DNA of 64,000 nucleotides, from the NCBI GenBank assembly GCA_905182985.1, contig CAJJDN010000075.1, positions 423,304 to 487,303 of the forward strand, given 5' to 3'. The stretch comes from Paramecium sonneborni. Taxonomy: Eukaryota > Ciliophora > Oligohymenophorea > Peniculida > Parameciidae. Positions within the stretch are counted from its first letter, which is position 1, and each line of letters opens with the position of its first letter. Position numbers and translations under genes: made by a program. Positions 37,730 through 53,448 of this stretch are shown here, piece after piece. Under the pieces are notes generated by a model. That model worked only from the letters and a program-made list of their open reading frames with translations. It ran no database searches and was not told where the DNA came from.

Positions 37730-39110
37730 TCAGGAATAAATTTAGCTTACTATAGCTCCTGTGAAACCCGCAATCCCTGAAAAAACTCCTATTAATAAGG
37801 TAATTAAAATATCTGAATCCGACCATTTTTTCCCTTCTTTTAATTCTAAAGTAATATATAATGTACATGGTAGCACAATAACCATAATCATACCAAAAAT
37901 ACCTCCCAACAAACCAAAAATGGCCCTTTATTTTCAAATATATTTATTACTTTACATTTGGATATATCATTGCAATAACCCCAGTTGTATATTATAAAAT
38001 TACTGTACTAATTACATAAGCTTTCCAGCTCTTTTCCTTACCAATCAACTACAAAACAGTCAATCGAGAAGGATTTAAGTTGATTGGCACTGCAAAAAAC
38101 ATAATAAATGCAAATAAAGCTTTGGCTATGGTAAATGCAAGAGTGTCATAATTATCAATAATGATTTTTTCAGTTGTTTCAAAAAAGCTCAAATATCCAA
38201 AAATCATCAATGTTAAATAAATTATAGCCTCAGAAAAGATTGCTCTATTAAATATTTTTGACATTCTCTTAAAAGTTGATCTTTTTAATTCAGATCTAAT
38301 TGGGAATATTAACTAATGGCAAATGAAACCAAAAAATGTAGCAGCAAATGTGCTCGTTATTTAAATATTGAAATCAAAATAAACTATCTTATCACTATCG
38401 AATTTTTCAGGAGCATTAATAAAGAAAAATATAATTATAGTAACCAAAATATATGCTATAATTATTATCTATAAATGAGTAAAGTATCTTAATGAATATA
38501 AATCTCTCATCATACTTACTGGAAAATTTATGATCATGAAAATTGATCCTCCAATATATCTAACCTCATCTTTATATGATTCATCAACTTTAAATTGCAA
38601 TAATACTTACCAAACAAATTAAGTAAATAAAATTTAATAACAAACAATAGCTCCAAACGTATAACAAATAACATCGACCGAATAAAATTTTTACATACTT
38701 GGACCTAAAGCAAATTTTACTAATTCTGCATATGAGTGTTAATCATATTTGAATGCGCATTTCATTAGTATATACATTGAAAATCTAGATAAAAGTGCAC
38801 AAATAATCATCAAAATAATGCAATTAATTAATCCAGATTAAACAGGATTTGCTATAAATATATTTTTTTAATTTATTTTACATGGAAAGGATAACATCCC
38901 TGAACCCATTGCTGCACACATAAGTGCAATAACAGACTATCTTAGAGATCCTTTTTTCATTGGTCCAAATGTCCTTACAAACCAAGAATAATGCAAAGTA
39001 CTCTTTTCTAATTATCCTTCATCACTCAAATTATCTGCAGATTAGTTAACGCCATCATCCTGTAATTTGGAGGATAAATTATCTTCATCTTCAGATTGCT
39101 ATATTTTCAT
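37730..39110 (-). CDS. amino acid transporter of the AAAP family
   Basis: Two introns, a 30-nt one near 38872 and a 25-nt one near 37940, splice to 441 residues. The N-terminal 60 residues are acidic and polar. The first membrane helix carries the AAAP-type glycine motif (ALMCAAMGSGMLSFP), and about ten further hydrophobic segments follow, including SGLINCIILMIICALLS, FAATFFGFICHQLIFPIR and GLLGGIFGMIMVIVLPC. The PIRSEL segment after the middle helix is typical of eukaryotic AAAP (SLC36/SLC38-like) carriers, which take up neutral amino acids with protons or sodium. Substrate cannot be told from sequence. Confidence 0.9.
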
Positions 39111-39517
39111 TTTTTTTTTAATTATGATTCTATATAGAGAAAAATATATATTAAAAATGATTAGTTATTTCATTTCCTAATTTTATCGTTTTCATTAAAC
39201 ATTTTATATGATATAAACTAAACTTAAGAACTCTATAAGTAGAATCTTGCAAAAAAACTAAAACAAATTTACTCTAATTTCATTCCAAATAATTCATTAT
39301 TAATAATAGATTTCTTTTTTTAAATTAATTATTTTTTTTGATTATACTTAATTTTTTCATAAATATGAAAAAAGAAAATTAAAAACTCAATGATCACTAA
39401 ACATTTCTAATATAAGTTTAATCTTTAATCACAAAAGAATTATTTCATAGTTTAAATTTTCAAAAAATAATAAAATTTAAAGAAATAAAAATAAAAAAAG
39501 TACGTTATTGATAATTC
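39111..39517. other. AT-rich intergenic spacer
   Basis: Four hundred bases between the AAAP start and the PMCA stop, with poly-A and poly-T runs. It should contain the AAAP promoter and the PMCA 3' end. No RNA gene or repeat is seen. Confidence 0.5.
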
Positions 39518-42675
<3,158 letters not shown>

Positions 42676-42876
42676 TAAATTACTTTAATATATATAATTT
42701 ATCACTCATTAATCATTATACTAATTTTTTGAAAAATTACAATACTCTCTTTAATATTTAAAGGGAATAACTTTCAAAAAATAACCTATAGAAAGATATT
42801 AATGGAGATAAAATTATCAATTATGAATAATCTTTTTGATAACTCAAATTTCTTATAAACTTAAAATCATTCATAT

Positions 42877-44442
42877 TCATGATAATTTGTTCATTTTTTA
42901 AATTTAGGATTCTCTTTTTTTCGTATTGGGTTTTCCTAATATTAATCTTTCATATGTAGTTTAATCAGAAAAATAATTCTTAAGTTATGTAAAAATCAAA
43001 TTTCCTAAAGGAAGTAAAAACAAAAATTCGAATATGGTGAGAATTATTAAAATAAAAAAATTGTCAAAGGTATTTATTGAGTTTTAAATTGATAATGCTT
43101 AAATACCAAGAACTAATAATAGAACAAAATCAAGAAATAAAAACAAAAGAAAAAGCCAAAATAAAGATAAATTGTCCTTTCCTACCTAAAATAATTAAAT
43201 TTGATACACAATTATTAATCCAAGGACAATGATGATCGTATTCATTTATACATCTTTTACAAAATTCGCAGTGCTTTGATCTATTTGGAATTTTAATAAA
43301 GCAATCATAACAAATTTCAAAAGGCTCCAATTAAAGTAAAATTGCCTTCAGGTTTGACCTAAAATAAAATTTTAAAATATACTCATTTTCAATATTAGCA
43401 TAACCAGGATTTGAATTTAATGTTAATATATAACTGATTAAACATAGGATTACAATAATAATTAACAAAATAAAACTTCCTGTAACTTAATTAAAGTATA
43501 GTGTGTTTTAAATAGAGAAAATAGTTCCTAAATTTGTGCATGAAAAAAAGATGAGGAAAATAAAAGTTTATAGAGGAGACCTTTTTCCTAAATATAAAGT
43601 TTAATACTTGGTTTAATATTTAGTGTAAGTATCAGAGATTTCCAAGAAAATCGAAAGGATTTTAAAGCATCATGAGTTTATTCATCATCTGTCAAATCTA
43701 TTGGTAGTTATCCAAAGTTATTCTTATCATTTGTGCTGGCACCTCTCTAAATTAGTTTTCTTATTAATTTAGAACTTTGTTATTTTGCTGCAATATGTAA
43801 GGGTGTATTTCCTTCAAAATCTTTAACATTTAAGGGATGTTTCCATTTCATTAAAACAATAGCTGCATAATCACATTTGAAATAACAAGCTAAGTGCAAG
43901 GGTGTAACCCCATTTTGATAATTATTAGATATTTTTTCATTTTTCATCTTTTCCTTTACAAGAATCAAAGTAAAAATATCATTATTAATTGCAGCCATTC
44001 CTAATAATTATTTTGGTTAATAAATCATAGATATTTCTTCTAATAAATCTACTTTACCTTTATAAATAAAATAATGAATAGCATGAAGACCATAAATGTC
44101 TTCTTTTTACAACCATTCATTTTTTTAAGACTTATATTTCATTAAAAGTCTATTAAAAATATATTAGTTTGAATTTAATCCTAAGTAATGCAAAATAGTT
44201 CGTTTTTCCTAATCTTAAATTTAATTAATATTTGGCACTGTTTCTATTTATTTATTTAAAAAAGCCATTTTATTATATTTTGCAGCTTCAATTATTTCAA
44301 ACCCACTATCAACATTAGAAATTTTCATAAAGTTATAAAAAGATTGGGACTGTGATTCTTTATGATTACCTAGAGTTACTACTGCTATAAGAAATATTGT
44401 ACATTCAATTAAAGGCTCATTTATTACTGGATGATCTTCCAT
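42877..44442 (-). CDS. ankyrin-repeat DHHC palmitoyltransferase
   Basis: The protein S-acylates cysteines of membrane-bound substrates. The N-terminal half has ankyrin repeats (GVTPLHLACYFKCDYAAIVL, GNTPLHIAAKQQSSKLIRKL). Hydrophobic helices follow, then the catalytic cysteine-rich domain: CYDCFIKIPNRSKHCEFCKR with EYDHHCPWINNCVG. More hydrophobic segments come next, and after them TTYERL, the TTxE motif of DHHC enzymes. The architecture is that of ZDHHC13/ZDHHC17 (HIP14) and yeast Akr1. An intron right after NNC (22 nt, near 43180) and another in the preceding linker (about 43358-43380) are needed to keep frame. A 33-nt intron near the N-terminus is possible but optional. Confidence 0.9.
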
Positions 44443-44502
44443 TTGATTATAATATTTTATATAAAAATTTCATGAATTAAAAAACAATCAATAGTAATTA
44501 TA

Positions 44503-45097
44503 TCATTTTGTTTATTCTTCATCACTTGTTTTTGTATCACTTAACTTGGAATTAGAAACAAATTTAGAAGAATGATTTACATGATTGTGGTTATTTCTAT
44601 TCTGATTTCTAATAATAATCTTTTTTTTTAATGCACTCATTTAATTATCAATATCATGATGGATCAGTTCCTCTTAATCTCTTTATTGCATTTCATAATC
44701 CTAAAATTTAATAATTTTATACTTCCTGCATTACTTTTATTTTTTCAAAACTGTTGTTTAGATCTGACTGAACTTGTGCTTGTTTTTCCAACTTTAAAAC
44801 TGGCAATGAAAAATTATGTTGATGCCTATGAGTTAAAGGGGTTTTATTTTAATTTAAGGCCTTTTAATCTTTCAAATTTAACAATGTAAAAGGCCTTGAT
44901 AAAATGAATTACATTTTTTCTAAAAAATATTATTTGATCGGATCCTTTTTTAAATCATAAAACATCACAAGTTCTCCAATACTTAATACTAGTTGCTCTA
45001 AATCTTCTTTATCTGCTTCTTATTAATAGAATCTTTATTCTAAATTATTTAATTTTGTGTAAAAGTTAGAATCAAATTTTTGTTGTTTAATCGACAT
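44503..45097 (-). CDS. small hydrophilic protein, unknown
   Basis: One intron at 44701-44722 (22 nt) splices to 190 residues. The protein starts MSIKQQKFDSNFYTKLNN, has a helical centre (YQQEADKEDLEQLVLSIGEL), a basic stretch near ALKKKIIIRNQNRNNHNHV and a Ser/Thr/acidic end, SDTKTSDEEQTK. It is probably a coiled-coil or disordered protein. It lies 60 bp upstream of the DHHC gene on the same strand. No family is recognised. Confidence 0.72.
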
Positions 45098-45453
45098 TCA
45101 ATATATTAATTACTGCGCCTGTAAATATCAATAATTAACTTTAATCAAAGAATTAAATCTGTTATATCAATCAAAAATATTATAATAATAAAAATTAGTG
45201 AATTATGAAAAAACCATTTCATAAAGTCCATCTCACAAGAAATTAAAGGATTCTAATTGAAACTATGATTTCTATATTTAAATTCCATTGTGATGAAGCA
45301 GCCTTGGTATTAAAGTGGAATAAATTAAATAATTAATAAAAGAAAGCACAGAGGATCTATATATTTATATAAAAATAATACGACTGAAAGAAAACAAAAG
45401 TCTAGCTTTAAAAATAAGCTGATGATAAATTTAAAACTTCAAGACTTTTAAAA
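45098..45453. other. AT-rich spacer
   Basis: Promoter side of the gene starting at 45097, then AT-rich sequence leading into the duplicated block. Nothing else is recognised. Confidence 0.45.
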
Positions 45454-45991
45454 ATAATTAATTAAATATAAAATAATTCAAACTTCTTTCAGAATAGCAA
45501 TTATCTCTTAAAAGAAAAACAGATGCCCTTTAAATTTTAAAATAATTTGAATAGCAACAAATATATTCTATTGCTTAGATTTATTAGCAAAATCTTAAGA
45601 TAGGACATATATTGAAAGCAACCTTCGAGTTTTTGTGTTAGAACAACGATAGAGAAAAATAAAAAATTTCATTTTATAAAAATTAAATTTTTTTTATTTT
45701 AATTTTTAGAAATCCCATAACAAAAATACACACTGATATCTTATATAAATTTAAATAACATCCCTTTATATTGATTGAAAATAAAAACAAAATATATTTT
45801 TTGATTCTCCGAATAGATTAACTGCTTCTGTAAAAATAGAAGATTTTATGCCATCTATAATGGTAATCCTTAATTTTTAAGCATCCTTTTTATTTTGGTC
45901 AATAGCATTAATTCGTTGGAATTATTAGAAGCAAAACACTTATGTATTCTTTTGATAACTTCACCGGAGTTTTAAGAATTTGAATTATGGC
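45454..45991. repeat. first copy of a 538-bp perfect direct duplication
   Basis: This block is repeated base for base at 45993-46530, and only one undetermined base (n, 45992) separates the copies. It begins ataattaattaaatataaa and ends gaatttgaattatggc. It is AT-rich and has no coding potential that I can support. The arrangement is that of two contig ends that overlap but were not merged during scaffolding. Confidence 0.95.
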
Positions 45992-45992
45992 N
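45992..45992. other. undetermined base (scaffold join)
   Basis: The only n in the window lies exactly between two identical 538-bp blocks. This marks a minimal-size gap introduced by an assembler rather than a biological junction. Confidence 0.9.
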
Positions 45993-46530
45993 ATAATTAA
46001 TTAAATATAAAATAATTCAAACTTCTTTCAGAATAGCAATTATCTCTTAAAAGAAAAACAGATGCCCTTTAAATTTTAAAATAATTTGAATAGCAACAAA
46101 TATATTCTATTGCTTAGATTTATTAGCAAAATCTTAAGATAGGACATATATTGAAAGCAACCTTCGAGTTTTTGTGTTAGAACAACGATAGAGAAAAATA
46201 AAAAATTTCATTTTATAAAAATTAAATTTTTTTTATTTTAATTTTTAGAAATCCCATAACAAAAATACACACTGATATCTTATATAAATTTAAATAACAT
46301 CCCTTTATATTGATTGAAAATAAAAACAAAATATATTTTTTGATTCTCCGAATAGATTAACTGCTTCTGTAAAAATAGAAGATTTTATGCCATCTATAAT
46401 GGTAATCCTTAATTTTTAAGCATCCTTTTTATTTTGGTCAATAGCATTAATTCGTTGGAATTATTAGAAGCAAAACACTTATGTATTCTTTTGATAACTT
46501 CACCGGAGTTTTAAGAATTTGAATTATGGC
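45993..46530. repeat. second copy of the 538-bp perfect direct duplication
   Basis: Identical to 45454-45991 at every base I compared, with an offset of 539. After it the sequence goes on as unique DNA (agttatataattatagc). Confidence 0.95.
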
Positions 46531-49344
46531 AGTTATATAATTATAGCTTGGTGACTATTGAATTTTATAACTACGATATAATTGTAGACAAAATATATAT
46601 GGGCTTTAGGATTTAATTGTTTATATGAGTTTGGGGTTTAATTGAAGAGACATTCCAATTTAAAAGTTTAAGGATTATATTTGTGTTAAGATTGTGACAA
46701 TCTTAATGTATACTGCTGAAACTATGAGTTAGCTTCAAATCTTCCACATTAGAACTACACTCATTCATTTTTTTATACATTAATTGAGTGTAAATAATTT
46801 TTTGGGACTTCTCTTCTATGCATCTATTTAAAATATGTTTTCCTTTTCACTTTCCTCTAAATATCATCATGATTATGAGCTGAGGCATTTCTTATATTAA
46901 TTGAACTATATTAGGTTTTTTTAAGCTTTTTTTAAAGATTGGCTTAATGCTTCCATAACTTAAGATTCAGATTGCTTTTTAATTGATATTTATATTTAAA
47001 AAAAAATAGATTATATTTATAACATAACAATCCGAAAACTTTAAAAATATCAATAAGATATCAATTTGGATATATAAAAGCTTCAATCTAAATATCAATA
47101 ATTAAACTACAAATATATAAAAAGGAAATGAAAAAGGCTGTAATTAATAGTTTAAATGTAAATTAAAATGAAAGTAGATTGGAAACTTCTATTTCGAATG
47201 GTAAAAATGATAGAAGAATTTTAAATTAGAGAGTAAATGTACTTGGTTGGCTAAAAAAATAAAAGATTTCATTAAATAATAAATATTATGGATTGGAGTA
47301 AGATAAATTGATGAATAGATGAAATTTTAAATATAAAAGGATAAAATGAATAGAGCAAGAATATTACTTAGATGAATATTTTAGTTTCAAGCTGTAAATA
47401 AAATTGTTTTTTCAAATTAACTCTAATCATAAATAATGATTATAATTCAAATATATACTTTAAAATTTTATATAAAGAATGATTTCTTATTGATCCTGAA
47501 ATATTTTCGGCATGCTAATACCCTTAACTAACACGATTTGAATTTTCGATAATTATTTGTCTTTCCAAGTAAGAAGGAAATTATTCAATGAAAAATTAAA
47601 TTTAAAGATATTAAAATAATTCTCAATAGTAATTTAAAATTAATATCTATAATAAAATTGTTTCTTCGGCAAAAGTAAAGTTTTTGCTATTAAAATTAAT
47701 ATAATTATTATCTAATTGATAATATTCCAATCTTTCAATTAAAGTTTCAGATAATGAATTATAATTCTATTATTTCAAGAATCTCATCTTCCTCAACTTA
47801 TTTTTTTCATTTATTCATTTCATTAGAATGCTGAATAATGCTATATAATCTTTTTTATGGTATATTCTCGATTACCTTTTGACTCTTACCTATTTCCACC
47901 ATTTATATCGTGCAAACAAAATTTTTATAAGTTTAATTTCTTGTTTAATTATGGTGCTCTTTTTGATTAATATATAAACAGTTCCAAGAACTTTGAATTT
48001 GAAATTTTTTAATAACTATATTACGAATCATTTTCTAATCACATTCATTTCATTCACTATTAAAATTAATTTCTATGTTGAAGTAGGACCCTAAGTAAGA
48101 GAAGCTTTGAAAAAAGGAAAATTTGCATTTTAAAAATTTTTAAACTTTGCCATTCTCAAATTTTTTTATTTTTTCCTAACAATGCAAAAAACTTTTTAAA
48201 GTTAATCTTGAACTAAATTTTAATGATAAATTAAAATTCAAAGATCTGATCTTTAATTGTATTTTTTTTTCTATTAAAAACCATTGATAAAATCTGTATA
48301 TTCTTTTTTTTAATATAAATATACTATTTTATAAATTTATAGTTTAATCCAAAAATATTAATACTTCTCTCATATATGCTTAAAAGCGTATTATTTTTAT
48401 AAGTTAAAATAGTCTTAATTCTTTTTCATAAAAACCTGCTTCTCTTGGGCCGCTTAAAAAATACATAAAGTCAGATTAATTCAATATTTTATGATAAATA
48501 TGACAATTTTCTGTATAGAACTATAAACATTTTCAATAATAAGAAATAAGAATGTTTCAGTCTTTTTGAAAAATCGAATTTTGTTAGGGCGATTTATCGA
48601 GGTATCAAGTTAAGTAAGTTACTGAATTTAGGTATCAAAAACAATTACCTATACTCTTCAGTAAAATTTAGAGAACTTGTTTATCTACATAGGACTTCTT
48701 AAATAATTCATGCTATCCACTTATTGCTGTCTAGAGGGCATTATATCAGGTACTCTTTATTCCATAACTCATTCTCAAATCCAAAATATGCTTAAGGACA
48801 TTAAGCATATAGAGTTTCATAAAGCTGCTTTTATGAAGTTCTTTTCAGCATTGTATCCTAATTAATTTCAGCTTTTTTGATCCCAAAAAGTTTGTTAGTG
48901 TCTACAAAAAATGAATATCTGCAAGTTATGCATCTTGATTGAAATTTTGGAAGGTACCATTCTTATATATATAGCCCAAACCATGCTGGTTCTAGCCACC
49001 TAGTAGTTAATTGGCGAGTATTAAAAAGGTTTTATATCATTTTTATTTTTTCAGCTCTCTATTTAAACTAATTTGAAAAAGCTAAAATAATTATTAAACC
49101 TAAAAAATAAAGTAATACAATTCAAATACTTGATAATTTATTATTAACTTATACCTAAAATAATAATGAAATTATGTTTGAAAAAGGATATTACAAATTT
49201 TGTGCTTAAAGTTCAATATCCTCACCAGATTGCTATAGAGTTAAACTTCAAATACTCAATTTAATAGTTAAATTTTCATCTTTTTCTAATTGTTTTAAAT
49301 AATTCCTATTTAAAAGTAATTAAAATATTTTAATTTAAAAAAAA
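46531..49344. other. gene-poor AT-rich region with faint coding relics
   Basis: No intact gene is visible. Two patches look once-coding. At 47160-47320, plus strand, a frame reads ESRLETSISNGKNDRRILNQ. At 48600-49010, minus strand, one frame is open for about 135 codons, and in another frame GGQNQHGLGYIYKNG resembles a MORN-type unit. Neither has a start, a clear end or a family match. The 49 kb patch may be a relic related to the repeat gene that begins at 49345. The remainder is oligo-A/T rich spacer. Confidence 0.4.
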
Positions 49345-51489
49345 ATGAACTCTAAAATAACATAAATAAGAAATGAAAACAACAATTAATTAAAGGTTTA
49401 CAAGTGGGATTCATTCGATAGAAAACTAACAAAGATTAATATTCAAGTCTCTATTAATAATAATAATCTAATCATTTTATCTTTTTAAGATAATATTTTA
49501 AGAAAGTACTTACAAGATGATTCAACTAATTTTGAAATATTTTAAAATATGGAATAGATTAAATATTTTGAATGGTAAGGTGAATACGAACCTAACAAGA
49601 AAAAAATTGGTAAATGGAAGGCAACTTGGAATGGGGAAGTAATTTTAGATGGTGGTTACTACAAGAATGGATTAAAGTTAGGTTTATGGGAACAACCTAT
49701 AAAGAACTACATGAGGTAAACATGAAATAAGAAATTAAAAATAGTATAGCTTAAGTATATGAAGTTGGGGAATACTTTAATGATTAAAAAACAGGAACAT
49801 GGAAATATATATAGAATAATAAAAACATGTATCATTATAAAATGAAATTTAAGTGGTGGTGGAGTATTCAATGAGTTAGGTTAGAAGAATTAAAAATGGG
49901 TTGAGTTAAGTGATGGATTTTGGGATGGATCCTAAATCATTTATATTGGAGAATATAAAAATGGTAATAAAGTTGGTAGATGGGATATTGAGTTTAGGGA
50001 TGACATTAATACTGCATTCTCTTTAATGTAAACATATTATATAAAAGGCGGCAGTGGTGGTGGATCATATGATGATGCAGGTGATGAACTTAAGTTAGGT
50101 AATTGGGTGGAAATAATTGAAAATTTTGGGGATTTCCCGTATGTAAAGTAAAATGGTGTCTATAAAAATGGTAAAAAAGTTGGTAGATGGGATATTTATT
50201 GGAATTGGAACGGAAACTAAAAAAAAATGTAAGAAATTTTATATAGAAGTGGAACATAAAGAGGTGGCGGATTATATGATGATGCAGGTTATGGACTTAA
50301 GTAGGGCAATTGGGTTGAAATAACTGATAATTTCTAGTATAATTCTTAAGTAACCTACAATGGTGAATATAAAAATGGTCAAAAAGCTTGTCGATGGGAT
50401 ATTTGGTTAAAGTGCCCATATTCAAATAAATTAAATGAAAAGATGTAAAAATATATTTTATAGTTTTATAAAATTGTTATTGAAAAATTATATGACATAG
50501 TGGGGGTGGATAGTATGATAGTGCAGGATATGGTCTTAAATAAGGTGATTGGGTGGAAATATTGGATAATTTCTATGATGCACAATTAACATACAATGGT
50601 CGATATAAAAATGGGAAAAAAATTGGTATTTGGAATATTCAGTACAGATACAGGCAAAGCGATCCGTTCTATAAGATGTAAAATATAATATAAAAGTGGA
50701 TGACACAGAGCAGGTGGATCATATGATGAAATAGGTAATGAAATTAAATTTGGAGATTGGTTTGAAATATCGGATAATTTCTAAGATTCTTATGTAACAT
50801 GCAATGGTGGATATTAATATGGTAAAAAAGTTGGTAGATGGAATTTTATGTATGAAGGAGATCAAATGTAAAAATTATTACTAGTAGTGCTTAATTATTT
50901 CCACTACTAGAGGTGGCGGATTTTATGATGAAGAAAATAATGGAGTTAAAATTGGCCAATGGATAGAGTTAGATTAAGCATTTTTTGGTTGTAAATAAGT
51001 TACTTATCATGGTGAATATCAAAATGGTAGAAAAGTTGGGAAATGGAATATTTTTGCTTGGGGATAATTAATGTAAATCTTATTATATAAAATATCAGTG
51101 GTGGTGGATTATACGATGAAGAAGATGATGCCATTAAAATTGGGTAATGGATAGAATTGGATGAGGCATTTTCTGGTGATAATTAAATCACTTTTCAAGG
51201 GGAATATAAAAATGGTAGAAAAGTTGGGAGATGGAATATTTATGTTGGGCAATATTTAATGTAAATAATATTTTTAAACTGTTAGTGGTGGAGGATCATA
51301 TCACCAAAATGGTGACGGCCTTAAGTTGGGTGATTGGATTGAAATATCTGATGGATTTTAGAATTCCTCTTAATCTACATATAATGGTAAATATAAGGAT
51401 GGTAAAAAAATTGGAACATGGAGGAAAATGAGAAGAGATATTAATAAAATGTAAGAAGGATTTATTACAGTAGAAGAAATTAAATATGA
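49345..51489 (+). CDS. tandem-repeat protein with an intron in nearly every repeat boundary
   Basis: The gene starts MNSKITQIRNENNNQLKVY. After about 60 leader residues it shows MORN-like lead-in units (FEWQGEYEPNKKKIGKWKAT, DGGYYKNGLKLGLWE), then eight long repeats of roughly 60 residues. Each runs from GGGSYDDAGDELKLGNWVEI-like sequence to YKNGKKVGRWDI-like sequence. Each repeat ends with a split codon AT, an intron begins GT, and the next exon restarts with the rest of that codon and GGT GGA. Most introns are 25-33 nt; two, near 50451 and 50869, are 56 and 43 nt, longer than normal. The stop depends on the last intron (51489, or 51496 if it is not removed). Related glycine-tryptophan repeat proteins are common in Paramecium; the molecular role is unknown. 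Confidence 0.75.
49858..51410 (+). repeat. eight tandem exon-repeats of about 185-240 bp
   Basis: Units start near 49858, 50052, 50262, 50503, 50713, 50915, 51101 and 51285. Shared cores in the coding strand are ggtggtggatcatatgatga-like at the start and aaagttggtagatgggatat-like near the end. Units diverge by substitutions and small indels, so the array is not recent. The repeat period coincides with the exon. Confidence 0.8.
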
Positions 51490-51496
51490 TAATTGA

Positions 51497-53448
51497 AAAA
51501 ACATAAATAAATTAATAAATTTAATACTTGAGTTTTGTTATTTTATGACAATGATTGTTTGGTATTTTATATTTGTGTTAATTTAGGTAATTCTAATCTT
51601 TCATTTCTTTCACTTTTTAATGTTAAGGTTATAGTTTAAATCAAGTACTGGGCTACTGGGCTCTGTTCGTTATTCAATTTTTGGAATTAAGATTTTCCTC
51701 TATAACTAGAAAGTTAAATAAGAATATTTGGGCTAGAAAAATGAAGAATATATACACACAAGTATGAAATATAAGGATAAGGATACAAAATTTACAGCTT
51801 ATTATTGTGTTTCAAAAAATCTGGTATTAAACTATTTATAATTCAAATAGATTATGGATGTTGCACTTTTTAGGTTGATACCAATGTATTTTTGTTAAAA
51901 AATTAAAGGCTTGATCTTAGGAAAGATTACTAGTTAAACAGCGTAACCCCATTACTAATAAAGAAAAAATTATATATAAACCTATGTTAAGCAATTTTAG
52001 AGAAACATAAATAGAGATTGTTGTCATTAATGTCTTCGGAATGAAGATCACATAGCTCATTATAAAGATTAAAAGAATTTATACATATTTATTAAGTTTT
52101 TTCATATATTTGAGAAAGATAGTGAAGTCAAAATTAAATTTGATGGTTGGAGAAATAAATAAACTTTTCATTTTTATAAAAATAAGGATTGAAAAAATTT
52201 AGAGAAGTTGTTATTATTGATTGCAAAGTGTTTAATAAAAGTTAAGGAGAGATTATCATTTAATTAAAAGAACTATTACAGAATTGAAACTAAAATAAAA
52301 TTAAGTAATAATTGAAGATTTTTTATAATGAACTATTGAATAATTAGTTATTTTGAATTAAATTAATAAGAATAAGTAGAAAAATTATATTTAAAGGTAA
52401 TGAAAATGTATAATTTTAGATATAATTTATTCTTAATCATTTTATTGTTAAACATATCTAATAATAGTGAAAAATTAAAGAGGAGTTTATAATCGATATA
52501 AATGATTGTAAACTTTTGGGTCAAAATTTAGGAAAGAATATCTAAAAAAAATGGGTTTAGAAGTTGTTTAAGTGTCATCAACTATATGAAAAATGAAATA
52601 AATTATCCAGTATAATAATTCATGTATAAAAAGTCTAATTAAAAAAGATAAAGGAGAAACAAGAAAGGAGAGATGCCCAAATATATTTTATAAAAGAAGC
52701 AACCACACATCTAAAAGCTATAAGGTATTTTATAGAAAAAAATCTAGTGCCTCAGAATGACAGAGTGATAGGTTAAAGAAAACAATCAATTATGTGATTA
52801 TTTAAGTTTAGTAAATTGATGTAATTTAATATATTTTTCTTAGTTTTTTTTAAATTGAAATATTGAGAAAAGTCATAAAATTTTTTTTATTATTATCCTC
52901 ATCTTCTTTTGAATTTCTTACATTATTCATTGATTTCCAAATATCTATAAAATTTATGTTTAATTGATAAATTTCAAAATTTACTTCTGAATACATATTC
53001 ACATTTTAGGTAATTAGTCTATTTTAATCAGATATATAGGAGCATGTTTATGGTTTTCATCATTCTTAAAATATTAATTAAAACAAAAAAATCTGCAATT
53101 CATGAATTTTACGCAACTTAAAAAAATCACATTTTCATTGCATTCAATCTCAAATATTAAGAATTTATGTTAATGAATACTTTGTTGAGTTTTTTGTTAA
53201 AATATTTTATATTGGATAGAATTAAAAAAATAAATTCTGCATAGCTCTAAGAAAATTAAAATATTTTATTTTAATTTGACTTTTGAATTTATTAAGAATC
53301 TCTTTATGTATTATTTTTTATTAATTTTTCCAATTAACCTTTATATTTAATATTATCCATCATTTTTCTTCATAAAATAATAAATTTCTTTATTTATAAT
53401 GAATATTGAATATTATTTTAAATATAAAATGTATCCAGATATTAAATA
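51497..53448. other. AT-rich region without a supported gene
   Basis: Nearly 2 kb following the repeat gene. Short open stretches exist on both strands but none has start, length and composition together. Some parts (51640-52000 and 52000-52300) are slightly less AT-rich and may be old coding DNA. No RNA gene is recognised. Confidence 0.4.
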
